Positions 34,583 to 44,223 are shown, counted from the stretch's first letter. The stretch is DNA of 53,315 nt from Accumulibacter sp. (GCF_029255125.1 NZ_JAPUVR010000106.1:1-53315), one strand, 5' to 3'. Translations and numbers: made by a program. The notes: a model not told the origin generated them from the sequence alone.

Positions 34583-35062
34583 TCAATCGCTTCCGACGAC
34601 GAAGCGGAAGGGCTGCGCAATGACTGCCTTGCCGGTGTCGACGAGCAGCGTCGCCTCCCACTCCATGCCGCCGGTGATGCACACCGGCAGGTTGGCATTA
34701 CCCGCAAAGTGGCTGCCGCCTGCCGCGCTTTCCGCCTGCCTCGCCAGTTGCGGGCGGTTGTAACCCATCTTCATCTCGGTGCCGGCAAAGTCGATTTCGG
34801 CTTTGCGCACCTCGATCCCGCTGAAGTTCGCCCTGACCCGCAAAGGCTTGAGTGCCGGGATCGGGCGCGGCTCGATCGACAGCTCGACCTTGCCGCCGTC
34901 GGCCAGAATGGCCGTGCAGGTCTGCCGGGCGAGGTCGCAGGTCGACCGCGGCAGCGCGATATCGGTCCGCGGTTCGAGCAGCGGAGCCAGCTTGTAGCCG
35001 GCGAAACCCACCCCGGCAAGTCCCAGCAATAGGGCGGCGTCAAGCGCCAGGTTTCTGATCAT
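34583..35062 (-). CDS. Membrane-anchored hypothetical protein next to nosZ
   Basis: 159 residues. One N-terminal transmembrane helix (~5-25, LALDAALLLGLAGVGFAGYKLAP) is followed by a beta-rich periplasmic domain with STCDLARQTCTAIL (two cysteines) and LPVCITGGMEWEATLLVDTGKA. No named family recognised. ATG at 35062 begins MIRNLAL; the longer frame is not conserved-looking. It is divergent from nosZ and shares its 385-nt upstream region, so co-regulation with N2O respiration is possible but unproven. Confidence 0.65.
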   Translation of the reverse strand: MIRNLALDAALLLGLAGVGFAGYKLAPLLEPRTDIALPRSTCDLARQTCTAILADGGKVELSIEPRPIPALKPLRVRANFSGIEVRKAEIDFAGTEMKMGYNRPQLARQAESAAGGSHFAGNANLPVCITGGMEWEATLLVDTGKAVIAQPFRFVVGSD

Positions 35063-35447
35063 CGTCTGCGGTTCGTTGGTCGGTGGCGAAGCGCGGCTGC
35101 CGCCGGGTGTGGCGCTGCCTGCCAGCGGCATGCTGCGGCCGCCTGGCTGGCTGGCAGACCGCCAAGGCGCACCGGCCGCCGGCAGGCGCTGTGGAAAATT
35201 TTAGCGTAGGTCAAATTATCGCAGTCGGCATCTCCGCACAATGTGCGACACATTGCCGCAGCCGCGTCGTGTCGCACGGGCAGCACGACGACACGCGCGC
35301 CGGCGATCGAGAAACCTCCCTTGTCGTCCGGAGGAACCGGCGGTGGGGGCGAGGAGGCGGTCATCGCCATCATTCGGGGTGGCTGCCGAGACAATGACCG
35401 TGGGCATCAAGGAAGGGACCACCCCAATGACCAGAGGGAGAGTCAAG
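35063..35447. other. 385-nt divergent region between the membrane protein and nosZ
   Basis: The region carries the upstream control of the nos operon. It includes one AT-rich segment (35195-35222) with the candidate FNR/DNR-like site at 35202-35215, and a strong GAGGGAGAG ribosome-binding site before nosZ. No separate gene is supported. Confidence 0.5.
35202..35215. promoter_or_regulatory. Candidate degenerate FNR/DNR-type box
   Basis: TTAGCgtagGTCAA has the 5-4-5 spacing of the CRP/FNR-family consensus TTGAY-N4-RTCAA. The right half is a good match and the left half has mismatches. nos operons are commonly controlled by FNR/DNR regulators. The call rests on position and a half-site only. 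Confidence 0.35.
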
Positions 35448-37745
35448 ATGAAAATGCGTACCAGGCAGCTTGCGTCGCTGCTGTTGACGGCAGGGATCGG
35501 CCTTGCCGCGGCGGGCAGCGTCGGGTCTGCCGAATCGCTGCAGGACGTGTTGAAGCGCCGCAATCTTTCGCAGCAGGACCTCCTGGCTGCCGCCAAGACC
35601 TATGTACCGACCGGCAAGCGTGACGAGTTCGTTGCCTTCTCGTCCGGCGGCCAGTCGGGCCAGGTGATCGTCTATGGCGTTCCGTCGATGCGTATCCTGA
35701 AGTACATCGGCGTGTTCACGCCGGAACCGTGGCAGGGCTACGGTTTCGACGAAAACTCCAAGGCCGTTCTCGCGCAGGGGCGCATCGACGGCAAGGACAT
35801 CACCTGGGGCGACACGCACCACCCGGCGATCTCCGAGACGCAGGGCAAGTACGACGGTCAGTTCCTGTTCATCAACGACAAGGCCAATCCGCGGCTGGCG
35901 GTGATCGACCTGCGCGATTTCGAAACCAAGCAAATCGTCGTCAACCCGATCTTCAAGTCCGAGCACGGCGGCGCTTTCGTCACGCCGAACACCGAATACG
36001 TCATCGAGGCTGCGCAGTACGCCGCGCCGCTGGAAAACAAGAAGTTCTATCCGCTCGAAGAGTTCAACGATAAATACCGCGGCGGCGTCACCTACTGGAA
36101 GTTCGACCGCAAGGAAGGCCGGATCAACCCGAAGCAGTCGTTCTCGCTTGAACTGCCGCCGTACAGCCAGGACCTGAGCGACGCCGGCAAGGGGCCGTCC
36201 GACGGCTGGTCGTTCACCAACTCGTTCTGTTCCGAGCGCTACGTCGGCGGCATCGAGAAAGGCCGGCCACCGTACGAAGCCGGCTGCTCGGCGAAGGACA
36301 CCGACTACCTGCACGTGATCAACTGGAAGAAGGCGGCCGAACTGGTTGCTGCCGGCAAGGCGAAGAAGATCAACGGGCACGACGTGCTGATGATGGAGAC
36401 GGCGATCAAGGAGGGCATCCTCTTCCTGATTCCCGAACCGAAGTCGCCGCACGGCGTCGATGTCACCCCGGACGGCAAGTTCATTACCGTTTCCGGCAAG
36501 CTCGACACGCACGTTTCGGTCTATTCGTTCGACAAGATCCAGGCGGCAATCAAGGCCGGCAAGTTCGAGTCGAAGGACGCCTACGGCATCCCGGTGATCG
36601 GCATGAAGGAAGCGCTGCACACGCAGGTCCAGCTCGGCCTCGGCCCGCTGCATACGCAGTATGACGCCAAGCCTTGCGTTGCCTACACCTCGCTCTACGT
36701 CGATTCGCAGGTTGCCAAGTGGAACTTCTGCGAAGGCAAGGTGCTCGACAAGATCAGCGTGCACTACAACATCGGTCACCTGGTCACGATGGAAGGCGAC
36801 TCGGTCGATCCGAAAGGGCGTTATCTGATCGCGCTGAACAAGCTGGCGATCGACCGCTTCGTTCCGGTTGGCCCGCTGCACCCGCAGAACCACCAGTTGA
36901 TCGACATCAGCAACGACAAGATGCAGCTCCTGTACGACATGCCGCTGCCGCTCGGCGAGCCGCACTACGTCGTCGCCATCGAGGCCGGCAAGCTGAAGCC
37001 GGGCGTGCGCTACAAGGTCGGCACCGACAGCCGGACCGACAAGCCGCACCCGGGAGCCGTGCGCGCCGGCGAAGAGAAGACCGTCAAGAAAGGCAACAAG
37101 ATCGAGGTCTTCGGCACGCTGATCCGCTCGCACATCACGCCGGAAACGATCGAAGCCGAGGTCGGCGACGAAGTGACGATCCACCTGACCAACCTCGAAC
37201 GCGCGCAGGACGAAACGCACGGCTTTACCGTGTCGACCTACAACGTGCATGCCTCGGTCGAACCCGGCAAGACGGTCACGGTCAAGTTCAAGGCCGATCG
37301 CGAAGGCGTCTATCCGTACTACTGCACCGAGTTCTGCTCGGCCTTGCACCTCGAAATGCAGGGCTACCTGCTGGTCAAGCCGAAAGGCTGGAAGCCGAGC
37401 AAGGCAGGTGGCGCGGCCGGCGCGAACTACAGCGAAGCCGACTACAAGGCGCAGTTGAAGAAGGTGGCCGACACGCAGGCGGTCATCGACTCGGTCGTCG
37501 GTTACATCACCAGCGTCAACTACAAGGACTTCCCGGACGTGGTCAACATGATGGACGACGCGGTCGATCAGTTGGGCAAGATCAAGGACGCGAAAGCCAA
37601 GGCTGACGAAGCGGCGGGCAAGAAGGACTGGAACAACGCTGCGTTGTGGACCGAGCAGATCTGGCAATACCAGGTCAAGGCAGCCGACCTCGGCCTGCGC
37701 GCCAAGACGTATCTTGAGCAGAACGGCGCCAAGAAGGTGAAGTAA
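35448..37745 (+). CDS. nosZ: Nitrous oxide reductase NosZ, clade II (Sec-dependent)
   Basis: 765 residues. It reduces N2O to N2 in the periplasm. The N-terminus is an ordinary Sec signal peptide (cleaved near residue 27) with no twin-arginine motif, which is the mark of clade II. A seven-bladed propeller (~60-540) carries CuZ-ligand regions such as DTHHPAI, PHGVD and HTQ. The cupredoxin domain has the CuA ligands in YYCTEFCSALHLEMQG: Cys626, Cys630, His634, Met637. A ~100-residue helical C-terminal extension follows; unlike Wolinella NosZ it has no CxxCH heme site. ATG at 35448 follows GAGGGAGAG. Confidence 0.95.
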   Translation: MKMRTRQLASLLLTAGIGLAAAGSVGSAESLQDVLKRRNLSQQDLLAAAKTYVPTGKRDEFVAFSSGGQSGQVIVYGVPSMRILKYIGVFTPEPWQGYGFDENSKAVLAQGRIDGKDITWGDTHHPAISETQGKYDGQFLFINDKANPRLAVIDLRDFETKQIVVNPIFKSEHGGAFVTPNTEYVIEAAQYAAPLENKKFYPLEEFNDKYRGGVTYWKFDRKEGRINPKQSFSLELPPYSQDLSDAGKGPSDGWSFTNSFCSERYVGGIEKGRPPYEAGCSAKDTDYLHVINWKKAAELVAAGKAKKINGHDVLMMETAIKEGILFLIPEPKSPHGVDVTPDGKFITVSGKLDTHVSVYSFDKIQAAIKAGKFESKDAYGIPVIGMKEALHTQVQLGLGPLHTQYDAKPCVAYTSLYVDSQVAKWNFCEGKVLDKISVHYNIGHLVTMEGDSVDPKGRYLIALNKLAIDRFVPVGPLHPQNHQLIDISNDKMQLLYDMPLPLGEPHYVVAIEAGKLKPGVRYKVGTDSRTDKPHPGAVRAGEEKTVKKGNKIEVFGTLIRSHITPETIEAEVGDEVTIHLTNLERAQDETHGFTVSTYNVHASVEPGKTVTVKFKADREGVYPYYCTEFCSALHLEMQGYLLVKPKGWKPSKAGGAAGANYSEADYKAQLKKVADTQAVIDSVVGYITSVNYKDFPDVVNMMDDAVDQLGKIKDAKAKADEAAGKKDWNNAALWTEQIWQYQVKAADLGLRAKTYLEQNGAKKVK

Positions 37746-37775
37746 GCGCTCTTGATGCATCTCAAGGCAGATCAG

Positions 37776-37802
37776 CGGGGAGCAGGACTATCCTGTTCCC
37801 CG
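37776..37802 (+). terminator. Hairpin between nosZ and the first cytochrome gene
   Basis: CGGGGAGCAGG (37776-37786) pairs with CCTGTTCCCCG (37792-37802) across ACTAT, 11 bp including one G-U pair, followed by TTTCATT. It may be a leaky terminator or a 3' stabiliser that gives more nosZ mRNA than downstream genes. Confidence 0.6.
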
Positions 37803-37826
37803 TTTCATTCCCAGGAAGGAAAAACG

Positions 37827-38138
37827 ATGAAGAAACCGATCGTACTGCTCGCCCTGCTGGCGCTGGCGGCGGCGCCAGCCCTGGCGGCCGACGGCGCCAA
37901 GCTGTACACGGAAAAGACCTGCAATGCCTGCCACGGCCCGGCGGGCAACAAGGCGCTGCTGCCCGACTACCCGAAGATCGCCGGGCAGAACGCCAAGTAC
38001 GCCGAACGACAGATGCTCGACATCAAGAGCGGCGCGCGCGCCAACGGCAACGCAGCGGCGATGAAGGGCGTCATGCACCTGGTCAGCGACGAAGAAATCA
38101 AAGTGCTTGCCGACTACGTCTCGAAGCTCAAGCCCTGA
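37827..38138 (+). CDS. Small monoheme cytochrome c (c553-type) of the nos operon
   Basis: 103 residues. A signal peptide (~1-20, cleaved after ALA) is followed by one CNACH heme site at ~32-36 and a distal Met in the MKGVMHLVSDEEI region. Clade II nos operons carry such cytochromes after nosZ to pass electrons to the CuA site. A strong AGGAAGG ribosome-binding site precedes ATG 37827. Confidence 0.9.
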   Translation: MKKPIVLLALLALAAAPALAADGAKLYTEKTCNACHGPAGNKALLPDYPKIAGQNAKYAERQMLDIKSGARANGNAAAMKGVMHLVSDEEIKVLADYVSKLKP

Positions 38139-38255
38139 GCCGTTCGCCGACGGCCGGCGCGCGGCCGTCGGGCGCACGTTCCGATGGCGCGCAGCGAAGA
38201 GCGGACGGCCGAGCGGATCAGCCGCAGTGACTTCTCATACAGCAGGGAGCAGACA

Positions 38256-38990
38256 ATGAAAAAAGTGATACTGGCGACGGCGCTGGCGATGTTCGCGGCG
38301 GGCGCGGTGCAGGCCGGCCCACCGGCGCCCAAGACGCAGGGGATCGAGAGCAAGGACTACAAATGGAACGCCCAGGAGGGCGAGAAGATCGAGGCCTTGA
38401 AGCTGAAGGGCGATCGCAAGCGCGGCGAGGAGGCGTACGAAGTCTGCGGCGCCTGCCACCTGCCGTCGGGCGCCGGGCGTCCGGACGGCACCTTCCCGCA
38501 GCTCGCCGGGCAGCATACGACGGTGCTGATCAAGCAGATGGCCGACATTCGCGCCGGCCTGCGCGACAATCCGACGATGTACCCGTTCGCTGCGACGCTC
38601 ACCGACCCGCAGGAACTCGCCGACGTTGCTGCGTACATCGAACAGTTGTGCATTCCGCTCGAACACGGCAAGTACGAAGGCAAGGACGCCGACAAGCAAC
38701 TGGCGACCGGCAAGGACCTCTACGAGAAGGAATGCAAGGAGTGCCACGGCGCCAACGGCGAGGGCGTCAAGGACAAGTTCTATCCGGTGATCGCCGGTCA
38801 GCACTACAAGTACCTGCTCCGCCAGATGACCGAAATTCGCGACGGCCATCGCCGCAACGCCAACCCGGACATGGTCAGAATCATCAAGAAATACAACAAC
38901 GATCAACTCATTGCCATCTCGGCCTACCAATCGAGCCTGGTCATGCCCGGCAACATGTGCAAGGCCAAGGCGCCAGCGAAGAAGAAGTAG
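38256..38990 (+). CDS. Diheme cytochrome c of the nos operon
   Basis: 244 residues. A signal peptide (~1-20) precedes two c-type heme sites, CGACH (~64-68) and CKECH (~160-164), each within a cytochrome c4/c553-like lobe (FPQLAGQH..., FYPVIAGQHYKYL). It probably relays electrons from the membrane to NosZ with the preceding cytochrome. ATG at 38256, GGGAG upstream. It is followed after 1 nt by nosB. Confidence 0.9.
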   Translation: MKKVILATALAMFAAGAVQAGPPAPKTQGIESKDYKWNAQEGEKIEALKLKGDRKRGEEAYEVCGACHLPSGAGRPDGTFPQLAGQHTTVLIKQMADIRAGLRDNPTMYPFAATLTDPQELADVAAYIEQLCIPLEHGKYEGKDADKQLATGKDLYEKECKECHGANGEGVKDKFYPVIAGQHYKYLLRQMTEIRDGHRRNANPDMVRIIKKYNNDQLIAISAYQSSLVMPGNMCKAKAPAKKK

Positions 38991-38991
38991 G

Positions 38992-39981
38992 ATGTCGGCA
39001 AACCCCTTTGCCGGGCCGAACCGGATCGTCGCCCTGCTCAGCGCAGTGGCGACGGCCCTGATGATCGGCGCGTACTTCGCGCCGATCTGGTGGGTCTCGC
39101 TGACCGCCCCGAACTATCCGCCGGACGCCTTTCCCGACGGAATCCGCATCCATTTCCACTTCAACGGCGTCTTCAACGGCTGCAGCGCCGCCGGCAAGGG
39201 GTCGCGCATGGCCGGCGAGATCATCCAGAAGGACATTTCGCACGAAGACGAGCGCTACAATCCGATCACCGACAAGGGCAAGGACGTCAACCAGGGCGCG
39301 CAGGGACTCGATTGCGTGCACGAGATGAACACCATCAACCACTACGTCGGCATGTTTCCGATCGCCACCGGCGCGCCGGTCGAGAAACCGCTGGCCAAGT
39401 TCTTCTTTGCCTTCTTCGCCGTCATGCTGATCGGCTTCATGCTGCCGCAGCGAGCGGCGCGCGTGCGCCTGCTGAGCGCCGGCTTTCTTGCCGTCGCCGC
39501 CTGGATGCTGGTCGACCAGTACGCGCTCGGCGGACTGCAGGCGCATGTCGCGCACTACGTCAGCGAGACCGCGACCTTCTTCAACGAGCCCGAAAAAATC
39601 CGCGGCTGGGGCGAGAACGTGACGCGCATCACGCACCTGGTGATCGGCGCCACCTTTGTCGCCATGCTGCTGATCGTTCTTGGCGTTGCCCGCGTGCGCG
39701 CGTTCACGCTCGTTCTCGCGCTGATCCCGGCGCTTTTGCCGATCTACTTCCTGATCACCTACGCCGGCTGGCTGTGGTTCTTCGGGCACAACATGCACCC
39801 CTGGGGCGCTTTTACGCTGAAGCCCTTCATGCCGACCGTTTTCGGCGAGGGCAAGGTGGCGCAGTTCTCGACCTACTCCTACCCTTACTGGGGCTACGCG
39901 ATGCTCGTCGGCGTGATGATCTGCCTGCTGCTCGCGCTGCTGATCCGCCGCCGGCAGTTGCGCGAGGGAAGTGTGGAGTAA
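38992..39981 (+). CDS. nosB: NosB-like membrane protein (clade II nos accessory)
   Basis: 329 residues with about six membrane helices: one near the N-terminus (~15-35), then a periplasmic region (HFHFNGVFNGCSAAGKGSRM..HEMNTINHYVGM), then further helices at ~140-325. This matches the NosB protein found only with clade II NosZ, replacing NosR; it is essential for N2O respiration in Wolinella by published work on the family. The two-cysteine periplasmic loop is notable. Overlaps the nosD frame region slightly upstream of nosD's start at 39989. Confidence 0.82.
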   Translation: MSANPFAGPNRIVALLSAVATALMIGAYFAPIWWVSLTAPNYPPDAFPDGIRIHFHFNGVFNGCSAAGKGSRMAGEIIQKDISHEDERYNPITDKGKDVNQGAQGLDCVHEMNTINHYVGMFPIATGAPVEKPLAKFFFAFFAVMLIGFMLPQRAARVRLLSAGFLAVAAWMLVDQYALGGLQAHVAHYVSETATFFNEPEKIRGWGENVTRITHLVIGATFVAMLLIVLGVARVRAFTLVLALIPALLPIYFLITYAGWLWFFGHNMHPWGAFTLKPFMPTVFGEGKVAQFSTYSYPYWGYAMLVGVMICLLLALLIRRRQLREGSVE

Positions 39982-39988
39982 GCGACCG

Positions 39989-41452
39989 ATGCTGCGTCGT
40001 CTGCTCGCCGTCGGCCTGAGCTGCGGGTTCGCACTGCTGGCGCTGCCCCTGGCGGGCGACGCCGAAGACGCGCTGACCGCCTTGTTGCGCAGCGGCGCGC
40101 GCGGCAGCGGCGGCAACACGGCCAATGCAGCGCGCAACGCGGACAATGAAGCGCGCGACGAACGCCTGGGCGGAATGGCCGCGCCGCCGGGCCGGGCGGC
40201 GCCGGGAAACGCCGGCTGGGGCGGCATCGACCAGCCAGTGAGCATTCCTCTCGCGGCGCACGTTGCCGGGCTGCCTTTCCTGCAGGATCTGGTCAATGCC
40301 GCGCCCGCCGGCACGCTGCTCAAGCTGGCGCCGGGCAGGTACTCGGGTCCGGTCGTCGTCAACAAGCCGCTGCATATCGACGGTGGCGGGCAGGTGACGA
40401 TAGACGGCGGCGGCAAGGGAACGGTCTTCATACTCGCGGCGAACGATTCCGTTCTGCGCGGACTTCATCTGACCGCTTCCGGGGCGTCGCACGACACCGA
40501 CGACGCCTGCCTGAACGTACGCGGCGACCGCAACATGCTCGAAGACCTGACGATCGACGACTGCCTGTTCGGCATCGACCTCAAGAAGTCGAACGACAAC
40601 GTCGTGCGCAACAACCGGATACGCTCCAAGCCTTTCGACCTCGGCACGCGCGGCGACAGCCTGCGCCTGTGGTACAGCCAGCGCAACCTGATCGCCGGCA
40701 ACATGATCGAGGACGCGCGCGACATGGTCGCCTGGTACTCGAACGACAATCGCTACCTGGGCAACGAGGCCAGGCGCAGCCGCTATTCGATCCACTTCAT
40801 GTTTGCCGCCAACAACCTGGTCGAAGGCAACCGCTTTTCCGATAACGCCGTCGGCGTCTATGTCATGTATTCCGGCGGCGGCGCGATCCGGCGCAATCTC
40901 TTCTCGCACGCCAACGGGCCGACCGGGATGGCGGTCGGCTTCAAGGAGGCCTCGGACGTGCTCGTCGAGGAGAACGAAATCATCTACTGCGGCGTCGGCA
41001 TCGGGCTCGACATGTCGCCTTTCGAGCCCGAGAGCACGATCCGGATTCGCCGCAACCGCATTGCCTACAACGGCGTCGGCATGAGTTTTCTTGCCGACAA
41101 GGACGGCACGCTGATCGAGGGCAACGTCTTCGAGGGCAACCTGACGCAGGTGGCGATGGGCGACGCCGGTAGCGCGCGCCACAACGTCTGGAAAAACAAC
41201 TATTGGGACGACTATCAGGGTTTCGACCGCGACCACGACGCGATCGGCGACCGCCCGCACGAGCTGTACGCCTACGCCGACCAGTTGTGGATGGAAGTGC
41301 CCTACGCGCGCTTCTTCCGCAACGCACCGATGATGGAAACGCTCGACTTCCTCGAACGCCTGGCGCCGTTTTCGACGCCGGTGCTGCTCCTGCGCGACGA
41401 GCAGCCGGCGTTCACGCGGACGCCGGCGCGCCACACGGGAGCGGGCGAATGA
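39989..41452 (+). CDS. nosD: NosD periplasmic copper-delivery protein
   Basis: 487 residues. A signal peptide (~1-25) is followed by a right-handed beta-helix of carbohydrate-binding/CASH repeats (~110-420) with PLHIDGGGQVTIDGGGKGT, DCLFGIDLKKSNDNVVRNN and NYWDDYQGFDRDHDAIGD. NosD works with NosF and NosY in maturing the CuZ site. A Gly/Asn/Arg-rich insert at ~38-75 after the signal peptide is unusual. ATG 39989 is 7 nt after nosB. The stop overlaps nosG as ATGA. Confidence 0.92.
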   Translation: MLRRLLAVGLSCGFALLALPLAGDAEDALTALLRSGARGSGGNTANAARNADNEARDERLGGMAAPPGRAAPGNAGWGGIDQPVSIPLAAHVAGLPFLQDLVNAAPAGTLLKLAPGRYSGPVVVNKPLHIDGGGQVTIDGGGKGTVFILAANDSVLRGLHLTASGASHDTDDACLNVRGDRNMLEDLTIDDCLFGIDLKKSNDNVVRNNRIRSKPFDLGTRGDSLRLWYSQRNLIAGNMIEDARDMVAWYSNDNRYLGNEARRSRYSIHFMFAANNLVEGNRFSDNAVGVYVMYSGGGAIRRNLFSHANGPTGMAVGFKEASDVLVEENEIIYCGVGIGLDMSPFEPESTIRIRRNRIAYNGVGMSFLADKDGTLIEGNVFEGNLTQVAMGDAGSARHNVWKNNYWDDYQGFDRDHDAIGDRPHELYAYADQLWMEVPYARFFRNAPMMETLDFLERLAPFSTPVLLLRDEQPAFTRTPARHTGAGE

Positions 41453-42354
41453 ACCAGCCAGGCAAGGATCAGTCGGGCGTCGACCTCGATCCGGCCGCTG
41501 CGACGAACGAAAGCGCGGCCCCGGGAGGAGCGAAACGATCGCCGGCGCCGGTGCGCCGGCAGGCGAACCGGCGCCGCTTCATCCGTTCCGCCTTTCTGGT
41601 CGGTGGCGTTCTCGGCCTGGCGATGCTCGGCTACGTTCCGGTGGCCAGCGCGCGCAAGGCGCGTCTGCGCCCGCCGGGGGCGCTCGAGGAGAGCGATTTC
41701 CTTTCCTCGTGCATCAAGTGCGGCCAGTGCGTGCAGGTCTGTCCGGTCGCGGCGATCAAACTCGACGATCTCGACGCCGGTTTCGGGCTTGGCGTTCCGT
41801 ACATCGACGCGCGCCGGCAGGCGTGCGACTTTTCCTGCGACGCGGTGCAGTGCATCCTGGCGTGCCCGACCGGCTCGCTGACCTACAAGAAACCGGCGAC
41901 GCTGCCGACGCGGCCCGGCATGCCGCTCGCTCGCGCGCCGGTGCTCAAGGCGAAGGAAAAGGACGCCGAGCCGACGCTCAATCTGCGCGAGCGTATCGGC
42001 CTCGCCCGCCTGGCGCGGCCCGAGACGTGTCTGGCGGTGCAGGGCAAAGGCTTTCGCGGGCAGGCGCGCGGCGCCGACTTCACCGGACGCCTGCGCTACA
42101 GCGCGATCGACCGCTGGCGCCCGATCGCCGTGCGCGAACACCCCTACGAACGCGACATCTGCGACCTGTGCGTCAGCGAATGCCCGATCAAGGACGCCAT
42201 CCACCTGCAGGAAACGATCGGCCCCGACGGGCAGAAGCACTATCGCCCGCAGGTGCTCGAACAATGCGTCGGCTGCGGCGTCTGCGAGATGATCTGCCCG
42301 CTCGAAACGGCAGCGATCGTCGTCGATCAACGCGCCGCGTGGAGCGCCGGATGA
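41449..42354 (+). CDS. nosG: NosG ferredoxin-type protein (NapG-like)
   Basis: 301 residues. The N-terminal ANRRRFIRSAFLVGG resembles a twin-arginine signal as in NapG. Four cysteine clusters for [4Fe-4S] centres follow: CIKCGQCVQVCP, CDFSC...CILACPTG, CDLCVSECP and CVGCGVCEMICP. With NosH it is thought to pass quinol electrons toward the periplasmic cytochromes and NosZ in clade II systems. Overlaps nosD and nosH, each as ATGA. Confidence 0.9.
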   Translation: MNQPGKDQSGVDLDPAAATNESAAPGGAKRSPAPVRRQANRRRFIRSAFLVGGVLGLAMLGYVPVASARKARLRPPGALEESDFLSSCIKCGQCVQVCPVAAIKLDDLDAGFGLGVPYIDARRQACDFSCDAVQCILACPTGSLTYKKPATLPTRPGMPLARAPVLKAKEKDAEPTLNLRERIGLARLARPETCLAVQGKGFRGQARGADFTGRLRYSAIDRWRPIAVREHPYERDICDLCVSECPIKDAIHLQETIGPDGQKHYRPQVLEQCVGCGVCEMICPLETAAIVVDQRAAWSAG

Positions 42355-43313
42355 GCCAGCTTGAAGCACTGCGCGTCCTCTTCGGCGCCGCGCCGCAGAA
42401 ACCGCCGGTGATCTCGCCGGCAGCGCGCCAGGTACACAGCCTGAAACGAATGACCAAGGCCGACTTCGCGGCGCTCAAGCAACACGCGCACGATCACCAA
42501 CTGGTCAACCACAAATGGCGCAACCGGCGCTGGCTCGTTCTCATCCTGGTCAACCTGTTGTTCACCTTCTCCTTCTGGCTCGACATCCAGATGCTCGAAG
42601 GATCGCTCACCGCCTCGCGCTTCGTCGGCTTTCACCTGATCGACCTCAACTCGGCGCTGCAGGTGATGCTTGCCCACAAGCACGTCATCGTCAATCTGTT
42701 CATCGGCACGGTGACCGTCTTCGTTCTCTGGGTGGCGCTCGGCGGGCGCTCGTTCTGCTCGTGGGTCTGTCCCTACCACCTGGTCGCCGAGTGGTTCGAG
42801 TGGCTGCACCTCCAACTGGTGGCGAAGAAACGGGTCAGCGACCACGAATTCCACCGCGGCGCGCGCAGCATTTTCTGGCTGGTCTTCTCGCTGCTCGCGC
42901 TGCTCAGCGGCTACACCGTCTTTGAAACGATCTCGCCGACCGGAATCCTCTCGCGTGCGCTGATCTACGGTCCGTCGCTCGCCCTGGGCTGGGTGCTCGT
43001 GCTGCTCGTCTTCGAAGTCGTCTATTCGCGGCGCGCCTGGTGCCGTTACGTCTGCCCGATCGGGCTGACCTATGGTATCGTCGGCGCCGTCTCTCCGCTG
43101 CGTATCGAGTACCGGCTCGAAAATTGTTTCCACGAAGGCGATTGCCGCAAGGTCTGTCTGGTGCCGCACGTGCTCGATGTCGTCATCAAGGGCAGGGCAG
43201 CCGAGCTGCGCGAGCCGATCGGCCCCGACTGCACGCGCTGCGGCCTCTGCGTCGACGTCTGTCCGAGCGGCGCGCTGGTTTTTTCGGTCAAGGGCCTCGA
43301 CCGCCTGCTCTGA
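42351..43313 (+). CDS. nosH: NosH membrane ferredoxin (NapH-like)
   Basis: 320 residues with four or so membrane helices (~60-240) and cytoplasmic CSWVCPYHL and CRYVCPIGL (CxxxCP motifs typical of NapH/NosR), plus a C-terminal ferredoxin cluster CTRCGLCVDVCPSGA. It forms the membrane quinol-oxidising partner of NosG. The ATG overlaps the nosG stop. Confidence 0.9.
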   Translation: MSQLEALRVLFGAAPQKPPVISPAARQVHSLKRMTKADFAALKQHAHDHQLVNHKWRNRRWLVLILVNLLFTFSFWLDIQMLEGSLTASRFVGFHLIDLNSALQVMLAHKHVIVNLFIGTVTVFVLWVALGGRSFCSWVCPYHLVAEWFEWLHLQLVAKKRVSDHEFHRGARSIFWLVFSLLALLSGYTVFETISPTGILSRALIYGPSLALGWVLVLLVFEVVYSRRAWCRYVCPIGLTYGIVGAVSPLRIEYRLENCFHEGDCRKVCLVPHVLDVVIKGRAAELREPIGPDCTRCGLCVDVCPSGALVFSVKGLDRLL

Positions 43314-43325
43314 ACAAGATTGCGC

Positions 43326-44198
43326 ATGATACGTTTCGACAACGTCGGCAAGGATTTCCGCAAGCAACGCGTGCTCGACGGCGTCAACCTCGAGATCGGC
43401 CTTGGCGAGCGCATCGCGCTGATCGGTTCGAACGGCGCCGGCAAGACGACGCTGATTCGCTGCCTGCTCGGCGAATACACGCACCAGGGCAAGGTCACCA
43501 TCGACGGGCGCGAGCCGCGCAGCGAGCGCACGCTCGTCCTCGGCCGCATCGGCTTCGTTCCGCAGTTGCCGCCGCCGCTCAAGATGCCGGTCGCGCAACT
43601 CGTCGGCTTTGCCGCCGGCGTCTGCCATTCGGCGAGTGAGCGCATCCTCGCCGTCGCGCGTCGGCTCGGGCTCGAGGTCGAGGCGATCCTGGCGCGGCCG
43701 TTCAACCGCCTGTCGGGCGGCATGAAACAGAAGCTCCTGATCGCCATCGCGCTTGGCCGCGACGCGCAGGTTCTGGTGCTTGACGAACCGGCGGCCAACC
43801 TCGACCCGGAAGCGCGGCACACCTTCTTCAGCCTGCTCGCCGAGCGCCTCGCCGGCAGCACGATGATCATCTCCAGCCACCGTCTCGACGAAGTCGCGCC
43901 GCTGGTCAACCGCGTCGTCGAACTCGACACCGGGCGCATCGTGCTCGACGACCGGGTCGCCGAAGAGGGCGCGCTGGCGGCGCTTTTCCAGGTGCATCTG
44001 ACCTTTACCCGCGCCGACGCGGCGATCACCCGCACGCTCGCCGCCTGGCAGTTTGCCGATCGGCGCGCCGGCCTCGAATGGCACGGCACGGTCGCCGGCG
44101 CCGACCGCCTGCGCTTCATGGGCGTCGTCGCGCGCTACGTCGGGCTGCTCGCGCGCATCGAAATGCACGCGCTCGACCCGGCGGTCGTCCTCCAATGA
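43326..44198 (+). CDS. nosF: NosF copper-maturation ABC ATPase
   Basis: 290 residues. Walker A GSNGAGKTT (~35-43), ABC signature LSGGMKQK, Walker B VLVLDEPAANLD, switch His in ISSHRLDEV. ATP-binding subunit of the NosDFY complex that supports CuZ assembly. ATG at 43326 chosen; a TTG two codons earlier gives the same protein plus two residues. It is 12 nt after nosH. Confidence 0.93.
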   Translation: MIRFDNVGKDFRKQRVLDGVNLEIGLGERIALIGSNGAGKTTLIRCLLGEYTHQGKVTIDGREPRSERTLVLGRIGFVPQLPPPLKMPVAQLVGFAAGVCHSASERILAVARRLGLEVEAILARPFNRLSGGMKQKLLIAIALGRDAQVLVLDEPAANLDPEARHTFFSLLAERLAGSTMIISSHRLDEVAPLVNRVVELDTGRIVLDDRVAEEGALAALFQVHLTFTRADAAITRTLAAWQFADRRAGLEWHGTVAGADRLRFMGVVARYVGLLARIEMHALDPAVVLQ

Positions 44199-44223
44199 GC
44201 CGGCGAATTCCGCCGCCAGAGGC

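Noticed and set aside
35370-37760. 796-codon minus-strand frame opposite nosZ
   Set aside because: No domain or ribosome-binding site; nosZ on the other strand is certain.
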